Assembly (NCBI RefSeq): GCF_040409805.1
Contig: NZ_CP099572.1
Span: 1,984,001 to 2,048,000 of the forward strand
DNA from: Polynucleobacter sp. MWH-UH23A
GTDB lineage: Bacteria; Pseudomonadota; Gammaproteobacteria; Burkholderiales; Burkholderiaceae
Length of the DNA: 64,000 nucleotides
Direction of reading: 5' to 3'
Position numbers and translations under genes: made by a program. Below, one piece after another: positions 57,588 through 64,000 of the stretch. Numbering within the stretch: the stretch's first letter is position 1; each line of letters opens with the position of its first letter. The notes beneath the pieces were generated by a model. That model was not told the origin of the DNA and did no database searches. It was given only the letters and a program-made list of their open reading frames with translations.

Positions 57588-58370
57588 ATGAAATTCATGA
57601 TTAGGCTCTTCACTAGCTTGGCAGCCTTGGTGCTATCCATTTCTGCCTACGCCATAGACCTGGAGCCCGTCGATGTGCCCAATGGCCTGCCAAATCGAAT
57701 CGTCGGCGATATTGGTGTCGCTGTTTACAGCTCTAATATGCATATTGGCACAGAGGGCACACAATCTTTAGTTCTTCCTTATGCTTTTTTTGATTACAAA
57801 CGGTTCTTTGTACGAATTGATGAAGTCGGCATTAAGACATTTGAGTTGGGCAATGGATATCTTGAGCTGATTGGGAAAATTGACCTAAATACCTACAAAG
57901 TTAAGTCGCCATTTAATGGCGCATCGATTAATCGTAGCGATCCAATTCCTTTGGGTATTGGTACTTATCAAGAAACACCGATTGGTGGTTTTTTTGCAAA
58001 TGCCTATCATGACTTTGGTAAATCCCATGGCGCTCTTTATGAGCTTTTGTATTTTGCAGAAGTAGAGACTTATAAAAATATTATTTTGTATCCAGAGCTT
58101 GGAATTGAAAGACAATCCAGTCAATACGCTAACTACTACTATGGCATGAATACTGGCGAAGCAAATGCAACGGGCTACAGCACCTACGTTGCGCCCGCCA
58201 CTAATAATTTAATAGCAGGATTCATGCTAGAAATTCCAGTTGTAGACAATTGGTACATCAACCTCTATGGGCGTCGCAAATGGTTAGGCAACGGCATCAA
58301 TAACAGCCCAGTTCTAAATCGTTCATTTCAAGACAATATTTTTGCAGCGCTTGCTTACCGCTTTAAATAG
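57588..58370 (+). CDS. MipA/OmpV-family outer-membrane protein
   Basis: This 260-residue protein has a signal peptide (cleaved near ISAYA-ID) and the MipA/OmpV pattern of amphipathic strands: VGDIGVAVYSSNMHIG, LPYAFFDYKRFFVRIDEVGIKTF, YELLYFAEVETYKNIILYPELGIE, YYYGMNTGEANATGYSTY, with a final NIFAALAYRFK ending in aromatic-basic residues, as for a beta-barrel. Family members scaffold murein enzymes or respond to salt. The ATG six codons behind the longest frame start gives the better signal peptide. Confidence 0.85.
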   Translation: MKFMIRLFTSLAALVLSISAYAIDLEPVDVPNGLPNRIVGDIGVAVYSSNMHIGTEGTQSLVLPYAFFDYKRFFVRIDEVGIKTFELGNGYLELIGKIDLNTYKVKSPFNGASINRSDPIPLGIGTYQETPIGGFFANAYHDFGKSHGALYELLYFAEVETYKNIILYPELGIERQSSQYANYYYGMNTGEANATGYSTYVAPATNNLIAGFMLEIPVVDNWYINLYGRRKWLGNGINNSPVLNRSFQDNIFAALAYRFK

Positions 58371-58380
58371 CTCAGGACAA

Positions 58381-59127
58381 CTAAAAGGTCATCACGAGAA
58401 TAGATGCGCCAGAAACAAACATGACCAACTCCATTAGCATTAAGAATTTTTCTTCTGGGAGAGCTAAAACTATTTTCTTTGAAAAAATTGCTCCCACCAA
58501 AACAAATACTCCAATAAACAAACCTTGAACTATTGCTGTGATATTCAGGAAACCGAGTTGATGAAAAGTAATCCCCTTCGTAAAGAGAATTGACAAAGTG
58601 CTTGCGGCCTCAGTTCCTAAAAATGCGCCTTTGCTTAAGCCGTAAGCCAAAAAAAATGGGGTATTGATTGCCCCCGTAGTAGCAACAATCCCCGTCAGAT
58701 AGCCGATTGCGGCACCCACCAGGCCCATTTGCCAAAGTTCTAAATAAAAGTTCTTCTTGCGCATCCACCTTCGCACTGGGATTAAAGCAATCAGAAAAAA
58801 TCCTAGGGTTATTTCTACCAGTCGCTCATTTAAAGCAACCAAGGTATTTACGCCCAAAATCACCGCGGGAACCCCAGTTAGGCTATAGACAAAACACACT
58901 TTCCAATTAATCTGGCTCCACCATAAAAAAATACGAGATAAATTGGCAACCGTAGCTACCAAAGCAATAATTGGAATTGCTTGAATCGGTCCATAGAAAT
59001 AAACAAGGGCGGGCATCAAAATGATGGTGGTTCCAAACCCGATAACGCCGCCCAATATTCCGGCCGCCAAGCCAAGCGAGCCCAGCACAAAACCTTGTAA
59101 AACATAATCACCAAAACTGATAATCAA
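58381..59127 (-). CDS. TauE/SafE-family sulfite exporter-like permease
   Basis: This 248-residue polytopic protein has seven to eight hydrophobic segments and the TauE/SafE pattern: GLAAGILGGVIGFGTTIILMPALVY, then VPAVILGVNTLVAL and GYLTGIVATTGAINTPFFLAYG. Members export sulfite, sulfonates or other organic anions. It stands 8 bp behind the ModA-like binding protein gene and is probably cotranscribed with it. It converges on the MipA gene. Confidence 0.86.
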   Translation of the reverse strand: MIISFGDYVLQGFVLGSLGLAAGILGGVIGFGTTIILMPALVYFYGPIQAIPIIALVATVANLSRIFLWWSQINWKVCFVYSLTGVPAVILGVNTLVALNERLVEITLGFFLIALIPVRRWMRKKNFYLELWQMGLVGAAIGYLTGIVATTGAINTPFFLAYGLSKGAFLGTEAASTLSILFTKGITFHQLGFLNITAIVQGLFIGVFVLVGAIFSKKIVLALPEEKFLMLMELVMFVSGASILVMTF

Positions 59128-59135
59128 GATTTAAG

Positions 59136-59930
59136 CTACCAAGGCAACGTGGGCATTACTGGCTTTAAGCCCGCCTTCTGAATAGTGGGGGCTGCCTTCG
59201 GTGAGGCTAAAAATGCAATGAGATCTCTTGAAGCATTAAGGTTTGCAACGTTATTAGTAATGCCCGCAGAGAACAAAACCGTTTGTTGAACTTCGGGAGG
59301 AATCTCTCCGATGAAATCAATTCCCGATATTGGAATTAATTCGCTAACTTGCTGAAAGCCTAGCTCTGCATCGCCTCTTGCTACTACCGTGCCAACACGC
59401 TCGCTATAAATCTTTTTAGCTGTTTTACTCATTTGCTCAGCAATACCTAATTTAGGAAATAGCTCGGTGGATAAATAAGTACCGCTTGCACTAGCCGAAT
59501 AAGCCACAGATTTTGCATTGAGCAAGGCTTGCTTTAAGGCTGGAACGGTGCTGATATCAGGCTTGGGAGCGCCCGCCTTAACAGCAGCGCCAATAACAGA
59601 AGCAACCAAATCTACACGACTTCCAGGCTGCACTGCGCCACTCTTTATAAAACTTTCTAATGCGGGTGCCGCCAAAATCAAGACATCAAACCTTTCATCT
59701 CTTGCTAGCCTTGAAGGAATTGAATCCGGCGCCGTACCCATAGATGAGCCATAAGAAATGATTACCTTATTTGGTGACTGCTTCTCATATTCAGGCACTA
59801 AAGCCTTCAATGCTTCAGCAAATGCGCCTGAAGTAATTACTTGAATATCTGCTGCAAGTACTGGGGTGACGCTAAATAAGCCAACAAGCACTGCCAAGAT
59901 GGCATGTTTCATACAGTTAATCAGTCTCAT
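59136..59930 (-). CDS. Orphan ModA-like periplasmic substrate-binding protein
   Basis: This 264-residue protein has a signal peptide (cleaved at VLA-AD) and resembles ModA-type or general extracellular solute-binding proteins: DIQVITSGAFAEALKALVPEYEKQ, IISYGSSMGTAPDSIPSRLA, ARDERFDVLILAAPALES, and VYSERVGTVVARGDAELGFQQVSEL-like blocks. No ABC permease or ATPase gene is near. Upstream in-frame codons add a non-signal-like leader, so the ATG giving MRLINCMKH is preferred. The ligand is unknown. Confidence 0.82.
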   Translation of the reverse strand: MRLINCMKHAILAVLVGLFSVTPVLAADIQVITSGAFAEALKALVPEYEKQSPNKVIISYGSSMGTAPDSIPSRLARDERFDVLILAAPALESFIKSGAVQPGSRVDLVASVIGAAVKAGAPKPDISTVPALKQALLNAKSVAYSASASGTYLSTELFPKLGIAEQMSKTAKKIYSERVGTVVARGDAELGFQQVSELIPISGIDFIGEIPPEVQQTVLFSAGITNNVANLNASRDLIAFLASPKAAPTIQKAGLKPVMPTLPW

Positions 59931-59981
59931 TATTTTCTGTGCCTTTAAATTAAAGCGATTGTTTCTCACCCACGCCACACA

Positions 59982-60134
59982 CTACCTGCCCTGACAAGCG
60001 ACTGGCATTTCCCATAATGGTTTTTCTTGGCTGAAATCGCAATTGACACCAACTGGTGATGTCGTGCTCGCAAGACACGCGCTTAGGCACACTGTGGCCA
60101 TAGCAATAGAAAGTGTTAAAGAAAATCTTTTCAT
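59982..60134 (-). CDS. Very small (50-residue) predicted lipoprotein
   Basis: A 50-codon frame starts MKRFSLTLSIAMATVCLSAC, with the lipobox LSAC, and continues through 30 residues with two more cysteines to a TAG. GAGTGAGGAATT gives a strong ribosome site five bases before the ATG. It was found by reading the other frames of this stretch; a longer frame (59950-60144) overlaps it but has no signal peptide and looks like a shadow. It diverges from dps. Function unknown. Confidence 0.7.
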   Translation of the reverse strand: MKRFSLTLSIAMATVCLSACLASTTSPVGVNCDFSQEKPLWEMPVACQGR

Positions 60135-60226
60135 AATTCCTCACTCATTGGTGTTACTCAAAACATTTACTACCTCATCGTAAACGAATCTATTCATATT
60201 ATCGATTTTTCGGATTATTGAAATCA

Positions 60227-60273
60227 AAATTATTTGTTAGGCCAATAACAAATAATTTCCTGATAATGATTCT
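60227..60273. promoter_or_regulatory. 13-bp perfect dyad plus Fur-like half-box upstream of dps
   Basis: AAATTATTTGTTA and TAACAAATAATTT form a perfect 13-bp inverted repeat around six bases (60227-60258). Right behind it GATAATGATTCT (60262-60273) resembles a Fur-box half. dps genes are commonly under iron- or peroxide-responsive control, so an operator here is plausible. The dyad also lies upstream of the divergent small lipoprotein gene. No T-run follows, so it is not a terminator. Confidence 0.55.
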
Positions 60274-60304
60274 ATGGTGTTCGTTGATCAAAGGAGATAT
60301 AACC

Positions 60305-60796
60305 ATGGCCACAAAATCAAACAAAACTGTAATTGACATTGGTATCAGCGAAAAGGATCGTAAAGCAATTGCCAAAGGCTTATCAGCTCTTTTAGCTGAC
60401 AGCTATTCTCTCTACCTGATGACCCATAACTTCCATTGGAATGTAAAGGGGCCAATGTTTAATACCCTTCATACTATGTTCATGGCCCAATATACAGAGC
60501 AATGGGCGGCGCTCGATCTTATCGCCGAACGAATCAGGGCACTTGGTGAGCCAGCACCTGGAACATATAAAGAATTTGCCAAACTGACCTCTATTGATGA
60601 GGTGCAGGGAACCCCGAAAGCGATGGAGATGGTTAGATTGCTTGTAAAGGCACAGGAAGCAACTGCAAAGACAGCCCGTAAATTATTTCCATTGGTAGAA
60701 AAAGCAAGTGATCAACCAACTGCTGATTTACTTACCCAAAGACAAGATGTTCATGAGAAAACGGCCTGGATGCTTAGAAGCCTGCTTGAAGAATAA
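60305..60796 (+). CDS. dps: Dps-family ferritin-like DNA-protection protein
   Basis: Dps forms a dodecamer that binds DNA and oxidises iron with H2O2. The 163-residue protein has YLMTHNFHWNVKGPMFNTLHTMFMAQYTEQWAALDLIAERIRALG, with the inter-subunit ferroxidase residues His, Asp and Glu, and a lysine-containing N-terminal tail (MATKSNKTV). A strong AAAGGAG ribosome site marks the ATG; 29 upstream codons open in frame are not part of it. Confidence 0.94.
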   Translation: MATKSNKTVIDIGISEKDRKAIAKGLSALLADSYSLYLMTHNFHWNVKGPMFNTLHTMFMAQYTEQWAALDLIAERIRALGEPAPGTYKEFAKLTSIDEVQGTPKAMEMVRLLVKAQEATAKTARKLFPLVEKASDQPTADLLTQRQDVHEKTAWMLRSLLEE

Positions 60797-60825
60797 ATAC
60801 TGGCGTCTTTAGATTTCAGGCTAAC

Positions 60826-61422
60826 TTAGGCGCTATTTTTATTGAGTCGTTGAATTTGTTGCTGCAACCATCGACTATGTTGGGCAAAATAAGTCAACAG
60901 GCCGATAACCAACATGTTTCCAAAAAAACCGCCCATGACAATAATCATGCTTTCACGCACGAAGTTGTCAAAAGCATAGTTATGAATTAAAAAAATCACA
61001 TAGGTATAACTAAAGCCGTGAGCAATACTAGCAAACAAAGCTAGTGTTACGACATCGCGGTATTTCAGATTATGTAGATCTCGCGCAATACCCAAGCCCT
61101 TAAGCGTTAAATTCACCGCGAGTACCAGAACAATACTTCCGACCAATGCAACCATTAACCATATGTACCAATGTTGCTCTGGCTGAAAAATAATAAGCCT
61201 AATAAATACAGCTAGACCCACACCTATAGCAGCCATCCAACCAAAAATGAGCACTGAAAGTACTTTAATGCCGGCTGGAAGATAAACGAAATAACTTAAT
61301 TCGGGTCGATTCTCTAAAACCGGAAAAGCTTTAACAACATATAGAGTGAAAAAGTATAGGCAAAACGGTACTCCTATTTTTAGGAGGATAATGGGAATTC
61401 GTATTTGATTTAATGAAAACAT
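60826..61422 (-). CDS. Polytopic membrane protein of unknown function
   Basis: This 198-residue protein has five to six hydrophobic segments, among them IPIILLKIGVPFCLYFFTLYVV, VLSVLIFGWMAAIGVGLAVFI, WLMVALVGSIVLVLAVNLTL, and two late ones ending in SMIIVMGGFFGNMLVIGLLT. The LSYFVYLPAGIKVL block is faintly like MASE1 sensory membrane domains, but no signalling domain follows. It diverges from a MarR-like regulator gene across 43 bp, which suggests control by that regulator. The first ATG of the frame, 14 codons earlier, lies inside the regulator's leader. Confidence 0.65.
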   Translation of the reverse strand: MFSLNQIRIPIILLKIGVPFCLYFFTLYVVKAFPVLENRPELSYFVYLPAGIKVLSVLIFGWMAAIGVGLAVFIRLIIFQPEQHWYIWLMVALVGSIVLVLAVNLTLKGLGIARDLHNLKYRDVVTLALFASIAHGFSYTYVIFLIHNYAFDNFVRESMIIVMGGFFGNMLVIGLLTYFAQHSRWLQQQIQRLNKNSA

Positions 61423-61465
61423 GGGCACAGACCCATCATACTTAAAAAGAGGAGACCATTCCAAA

Positions 61466-61801
61466 ATGACAAATTCTTACCTACGGTTTTTGCATCTAGC
61501 AGATACGCTGATCAATCCTAATGAAAAACCTTTGGACTCCCTAAGCAAAGATATCCTTGAACATATCAGCAAGCATATTGTTTTAAACAAAGGCAAGGTT
61601 GTTGTCGGTGACATTCTCATGCTGAGTCAACTGGGCTCACAAGCCACTCTTCATAAAAGACTTCATGCTCTAGTGGATGATGGTTATCTAAAACTAAAAT
61701 CGACGAGCGATGGCAGGGTAAAACAAGTTGAGCTAACAAAAAAAGCGACAAAATATTTTGCTGGATTAAGCCAGGCCTTAGAAAAAGCAGCTAACGCCTA
61801 G
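61466..61801 (+). CDS. MarR-like winged-helix regulator
   Basis: This 111-residue protein looks like a small winged-helix DNA-binding protein: DSLSKDILEHISKHI, then VVVGDILMLSQLGSQATLHKRLHALVDDGYLKLKSTSDGRVKQVELTKKA, which fits helix 2-turn-helix 3 and a beta-wing, as in MarR. It lacks the long dimerisation helices of full-length MarR. AGGAG lies 11 bases before the ATG. It diverges from a membrane protein gene that it may control. Confidence 0.72.
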   Translation: MTNSYLRFLHLADTLINPNEKPLDSLSKDILEHISKHIVLNKGKVVVGDILMLSQLGSQATLHKRLHALVDDGYLKLKSTSDGRVKQVELTKKATKYFAGLSQALEKAANA

Positions 61802-61838
61802 CGGGGCTTACTTAACAGCACAACCCTAGACGGACGCT

Positions 61839-62263
61839 TTAAACAGCACTTTTGCCTTTTATTTTTAGGCGCTCGTCAAACTTTTGTCGATTAATAACAA
61901 ATCGCTCATGCAGTCCCTTAGAAATTAAATCGACTCCGTCGTGAGCCTCAACTGCAAACGTCAACCTTTTTCCATCCACAGCAATTAATTTGACTTTAGC
62001 TGTGACCTCTAAACCAACAGGGGTCGCTGACTCATGACTGACGTTGATATGGGTCCCTAGGGATTGCTCTTGCGGCCAATCTAAATAAGGATAATTGCTT
62101 TAATACAAGCCCACTCTAAAAAGCCCACCAGAAAGCCTGTTGCAAATACATCTGGCATCGCCACAAATTCTTCAGACTCGGGATACAAAGATGGAACGGT
62201 TTTGCTCTTGGGGATTTTAAATTTATGCTCGTATTGAATGCCGACCTGCAAAGATTCTTTCAT
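61839..62263 (-). pseudogene. Thioesterase (FlK/hot-dog type) split by a one-base frameshift
   Basis: The gene begins with GAGG and ATG and codes MKESLQVGIQYEHKF, then FVAMPDVFATGFLVGFLEWACIKAI before a premature TAG at 62081. In another frame the protein goes on without a stop: YPYLDWPQEQSLGTHINVSHESATPVGLEVTAKVK and FAVEAHDGVDLISKGLHERFVIN, to TAA at 61839. The two halves are the N- and C-terminal parts of one hot-dog thioesterase, and the whole is one base short of a multiple of three. Loss of one A near 62089-62097 (ATTAATCC to ATTATCC) restores KAINPYLDW. It is the third gene of an operon. A sequencing error is possible. Confidence 0.82.
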
Positions 62264-62266
62264 GGC

Positions 62267-63193
62267 TTACCTCATAAAAGCATTAAGAGTTTCAGCGAAT
62301 TTTTTATGTTGCTGAAATAAAAACGCGTGGCCTCCATCAAAGAAGGCTAACCAAGCGAACGGGATTTGATTCGCAATAATTTGTGAATTCTTAGGAACAT
62401 CAAGAATGTCATATTGGCCATCTGCCACCAACACGGGAACTTTAATGTTCTTTAAATCAATGAAGTTCTTATTATCGGCATCCCAAAGCGTTGTTCTTGC
62501 GCGAGTTTGGCGAAGCTTAGACTCTTTAGAGATAACAAAATCGTCAGGAATGGTTCCAGCCAGCTTTGCAGCCTGCTCCCTTGCTAACGCATCTTTAGCA
62601 GCCTGTTTTCCGGCCTCATTGTTCGGGAACAGCAGCGCGACATTTTCCATAACCGATAAATGGGGATTGTTTAAATCCTCCTCAGTCTTTTTGCTTGCCT
62701 TGATCTGATACTTGCCACCTGGGTTTGGCGCGCAAAGAATGCCCTTAATAACCAATTCAGGATGTCTAATCAAAAACTGTTGGGCAACACGGGCCCCCAT
62801 TGACCAACCTAGAACATTGGCTTTTTTATAACCAAGTGCTTTTACCAGCCCAGCAGCATCATCGGCCATCTGAGCCATGGTAGTTTTATTTTCTTTAGTA
62901 TCGCTAGACAGTCCAATGCCGCGATTATCAAACAGTATCAAAGTATTATTTTTGGATAGCTCATCAATCAAAGCCGGATCCCACATGCTCATCGTTGCGG
63001 AATACCCATTAATCAAAATCATAGGGTCACCTTGGCCGCGAGTGTAATAAGCAAGCTTGACCTCTCCAACCTGGGCATATTTAACTTCAGCCTTGAATTG
63101 AGCATGAGCAGAGCCAATAAAGCCAAACAATACTGAAAGTAGTGCAAATAATGCGGCAACTAGATTGCGAATATCCACCAGGCGATGATTCAT
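62267..63193 (-). CDS. Exported alpha/beta hydrolase
   Basis: This 308-residue protein has a signal peptide (cleaved near SAHA-QF) and an alpha/beta-hydrolase fold: ILINGYSATMSMWDPALIDEL (oxyanion region), LFDNRGIGLSSD, the nucleophile elbow GWSMGARVAQQF, an Asp in VADGQYDIL and the catalytic His in FDGGHAFLF. The substrate is unknown. It overlaps the MAPEG gene by 4 bp and is followed 3 bp later by the frameshifted thioesterase gene. Confidence 0.88.
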   Translation of the reverse strand: MNHRLVDIRNLVAALFALLSVLFGFIGSAHAQFKAEVKYAQVGEVKLAYYTRGQGDPMILINGYSATMSMWDPALIDELSKNNTLILFDNRGIGLSSDTKENKTTMAQMADDAAGLVKALGYKKANVLGWSMGARVAQQFLIRHPELVIKGILCAPNPGGKYQIKASKKTEEDLNNPHLSVMENVALLFPNNEAGKQAAKDALAREQAAKLAGTIPDDFVISKESKLRQTRARTTLWDADNKNFIDLKNIKVPVLVADGQYDILDVPKNSQIIANQIPFAWLAFFDGGHAFLFQQHKKFAETLNAFMR

Positions 63194-63600
63194 TTACTTC
63201 CCAAAGCAAGTAGAAGATAAGACGACCAAGCTAAGTTCAATATAACCAGAGCAATTAGTGTGTTGAAGGTAAATTTCATTCCCAATATTCTTTTACTGAA
63301 ATCAGGTGGAGGCACATTGATTCCTTTGGCATGAATCAAGCGACCAATAATAAGTGCGATGCCAGGAATAGCAACCAACCACCAGGGCGCACCATTAAGC
63401 TCCAGACATGCAAGCAAAATGATTCCAAAGGGAACATATTCAGCAAAGTTTCCCTGGGCACGAATAGCCCTTTCAAGATCCTCATAACCACCGCTACCTA
63501 AGCCCACTTTGTTCTTTCTTCGAAGGCCAATGACTGCAAAAGAGAGCTTTATAAATATGATGGTTAAAACGGAGGCAATGATTGAGGTGACTAGCAGCAT
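63190..63600 (-). CDS. MAPEG-family membrane protein
   Basis: This 136-residue protein has four TM segments and the MAPEG pattern: RRKNKVGLGSGGYEDLERAIRAQGNFAEYVPFGIILLACLELNG, then GRLIHAKGINVP. Such proteins are relatives of microsomal glutathione transferases. It is the first gene of the MAPEG-hydrolase-thioesterase unit. Confidence 0.88.
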   Translation of the reverse strand: MLLVTSIIASVLTIIFIKLSFAVIGLRRKNKVGLGSGGYEDLERAIRAQGNFAEYVPFGIILLACLELNGAPWWLVAIPGIALIIGRLIHAKGINVPPPDFSKRILGMKFTFNTLIALVILNLAWSSYLLLALGSK

Positions 63601-63644
63601 TTAGATCTCCCGGAAGAATTCCTAAATACTAATCGGGAAATGAA

Positions 63645-63664
63645 AAACCACCCGAAGGTGGTTT
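63645..63664 (-). terminator. Rho-independent terminator of tRNA-Phe
   Basis: On the minus strand AAACCACC-TTCG-GGTGGTTT forms a perfect 8-bp stem with a stable TTCG loop, directly followed by further Ts. It lies 10 bases behind the tRNA 3' end and separates it from the MAPEG operon. Confidence 0.9.
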
Positions 63665-63674
63665 AGATGATTCT

Positions 63675-63750
63675 TGGTGGCCCGGGGCGGAATCGAACCA
63701 CCGACACAAGGATTTTCAATCCTCTGCTCTACCGACTGAGCTACCAGGCC
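63675..63750 (-). tRNA. tRNA-Phe (anticodon GAA)
   Basis: The 76-base sequence begins GGCCTGGTAGCTCAG, has the anticodon arm AGGATTGAAAATCCT with anticodon GAA, the T-arm GGTTCGATTCC, and an acceptor stem GGCCTGG/CCGGGCC with one non-standard pair. The 3' CCA is encoded. A promoter and a terminator flank it closely, so it is transcribed alone. Confidence 0.95.
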
Positions 63751-63760
63751 AAGACTTGAA

Positions 63761-63789
63761 ATTATAAAGGAAACTGGGTTTTAGCTTAA
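63761..63789 (-). promoter_or_regulatory. Probable tRNA-Phe promoter
   Basis: On the minus strand TTAAGC and a perfect TATAAT are 17 bases apart, and the -10 ends 10 bases before the tRNA 5' end. The -35 is a weak match, but spacing and position fit a tRNA promoter. Confidence 0.6.
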
Positions 63790-63807
63790 AAAATATGCCT
63801 ACTGACG

Positions 63808-64000
63808 CTAGCTAGCAGTGTTTGATGCCCTTGAGCGGGCTGCGTGTAATTTCTTATAGCTGTCAAGCAAGCGGTGATGCCGGTCAAGGCCCTCTAGCTT
63901 GATGCTGGTTGGGGTCAATCCATAAAAGCGCACCAAGCCATTTACCGAACCCAGTACTGCATCCATACGCTCATTGCCAAACATTCTGCGAAGGTTTGTC
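63808..64000 (-). CDS. C-terminal part of an unrecognised protein, cut by window edge
   Basis: An open frame enters from the right edge and ends at TAG after about 63 codons. It reads NLRRMFGNERMDAVLGSVN, then LVRFYGLTPTSIKLEGLDR and HHRLLDSYKKLHAARSRASN, a plausible helical protein end. I do not recognise the family and the N-terminus is outside the window. It lies about 20 bases upstream of the tRNA-Phe promoter, on the same strand. Confidence 0.55.
   Translation of the reverse strand, partial: TNLRRMFGNERMDAVLGSVNGLVRFYGLTPTSIKLEGLDRHHRLLDSYKKLHAARSRASNTAS

Noticed and set aside
59950..60144. A 64-codon minus-strand ORF beside dps
   Set aside because: It has no signal peptide or domain and overlaps, in another frame, a 50-codon lipoprotein gene with a lipobox and a strong ribosome site; it is taken as a shadow.
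63675..63750. tRNA-Phe as an attachment site of a genomic island
   Set aside because: No integrase gene and no repeat of the tRNA 3' end were noticed in the window.

Overview
The window reads as chromosomal DNA of a low-to-moderate GC betaproteobacterium of the Burkholderiaceae, most likely Polynucleobacter or a close relative. This rests on the gene families (MetX-MetW pair, GatCAB, MreBCD-PBP2-RodA, GlmU-GlmS, SlmA, a kinase/universal-stress fusion, a cysteine-poor DksA), very tight packing with many 4-bp ATGA overlaps, and an SAH riboswitch of the type known from beta- and gammaproteobacteria upstream of ahcY. No genus-level marker such as 16S rRNA is present, so the genus is an inference. 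No prophage, IS element, CRISPR array or integron was seen, and there is no gene-free stretch longer than about 300 bases.

Layout. 1-3.5 kb: a cut-off metallo-beta-lactamase-fold hydrolase, a DUF1289 protein, an AcuI-type reductase, a small lipoprotein, a flavin reductase and a GST. 3.6-9.5 kb: a tripartite RND efflux operon (outer-membrane factor, adaptor, pump). 9.6-15.1 kb: ttcA-glmU-glmS (tRNA thiolation and UDP-GlcNAc synthesis) preceded by folB and a pteridine-reductase-like SDR. 15.1-21 kb: a MidA/NDUFAF7-type methyltransferase, cca, an NDUFA9-like protein, a lytic transglycosylase and 5-formyl-THF cyclo-ligase. 21-24.8 kb: the activated-methyl cycle (metK, then an SAH-riboswitch-controlled ahcY-metF unit). 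25-29 kb: two LpxL-family acyltransferases, dapF, pyrE and xth. 29-38 kb: ampG, metW, metX, slmA, argB, dksA, a CobW/ZNG1 GTPase with a His-rich loop, xerC and DUF484. 37-46 kb: gatCAB, then the divergent rod-shape operon mreBCD-mrdA-rodA, closed by a strong bidirectional terminator facing hupB. 46.5-54.6 kb: an LpxO-like hydroxylase beside a perfect FNR/Anr-type box, YggU, carbonic anhydrase, a third LpxL-like acyltransferase, a metallophosphoesterase followed directly by a Ser/Thr kinase-USP fusion, an RsuA-family pseudouridine synthase, and prfC. 54.6-64 kb: small lipoproteins, transporters, a MOSC-GNAT-phosphatase operon, MipA, TauE, an orphan ModA-like binding protein, Dps, a MarR-like regulator, a MAPEG-hydrolase-thioesterase operon whose last gene is frameshifted, tRNA-Phe, and a cut-off unknown gene.

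The most noteworthy points are: the riboswitch leader of ahcY with a visible ribosome-site-sequestering hairpin; an unexplained paired element in the metK leader; prfC, which has no ATG, GTG, TTG or CTG start ahead of its P-loop and probably starts at ATT; a single-base frameshift in a thioesterase gene; a phosphoesterase/kinase-USP gene pair; a histone-like lysine-rich tail on GlmU; and a 50-residue lipoprotein gene too short for usual ORF thresholds. I did not find a clearly new multi-gene defence or mobile system; the regulatory elements and the kinase pair are the best leads.
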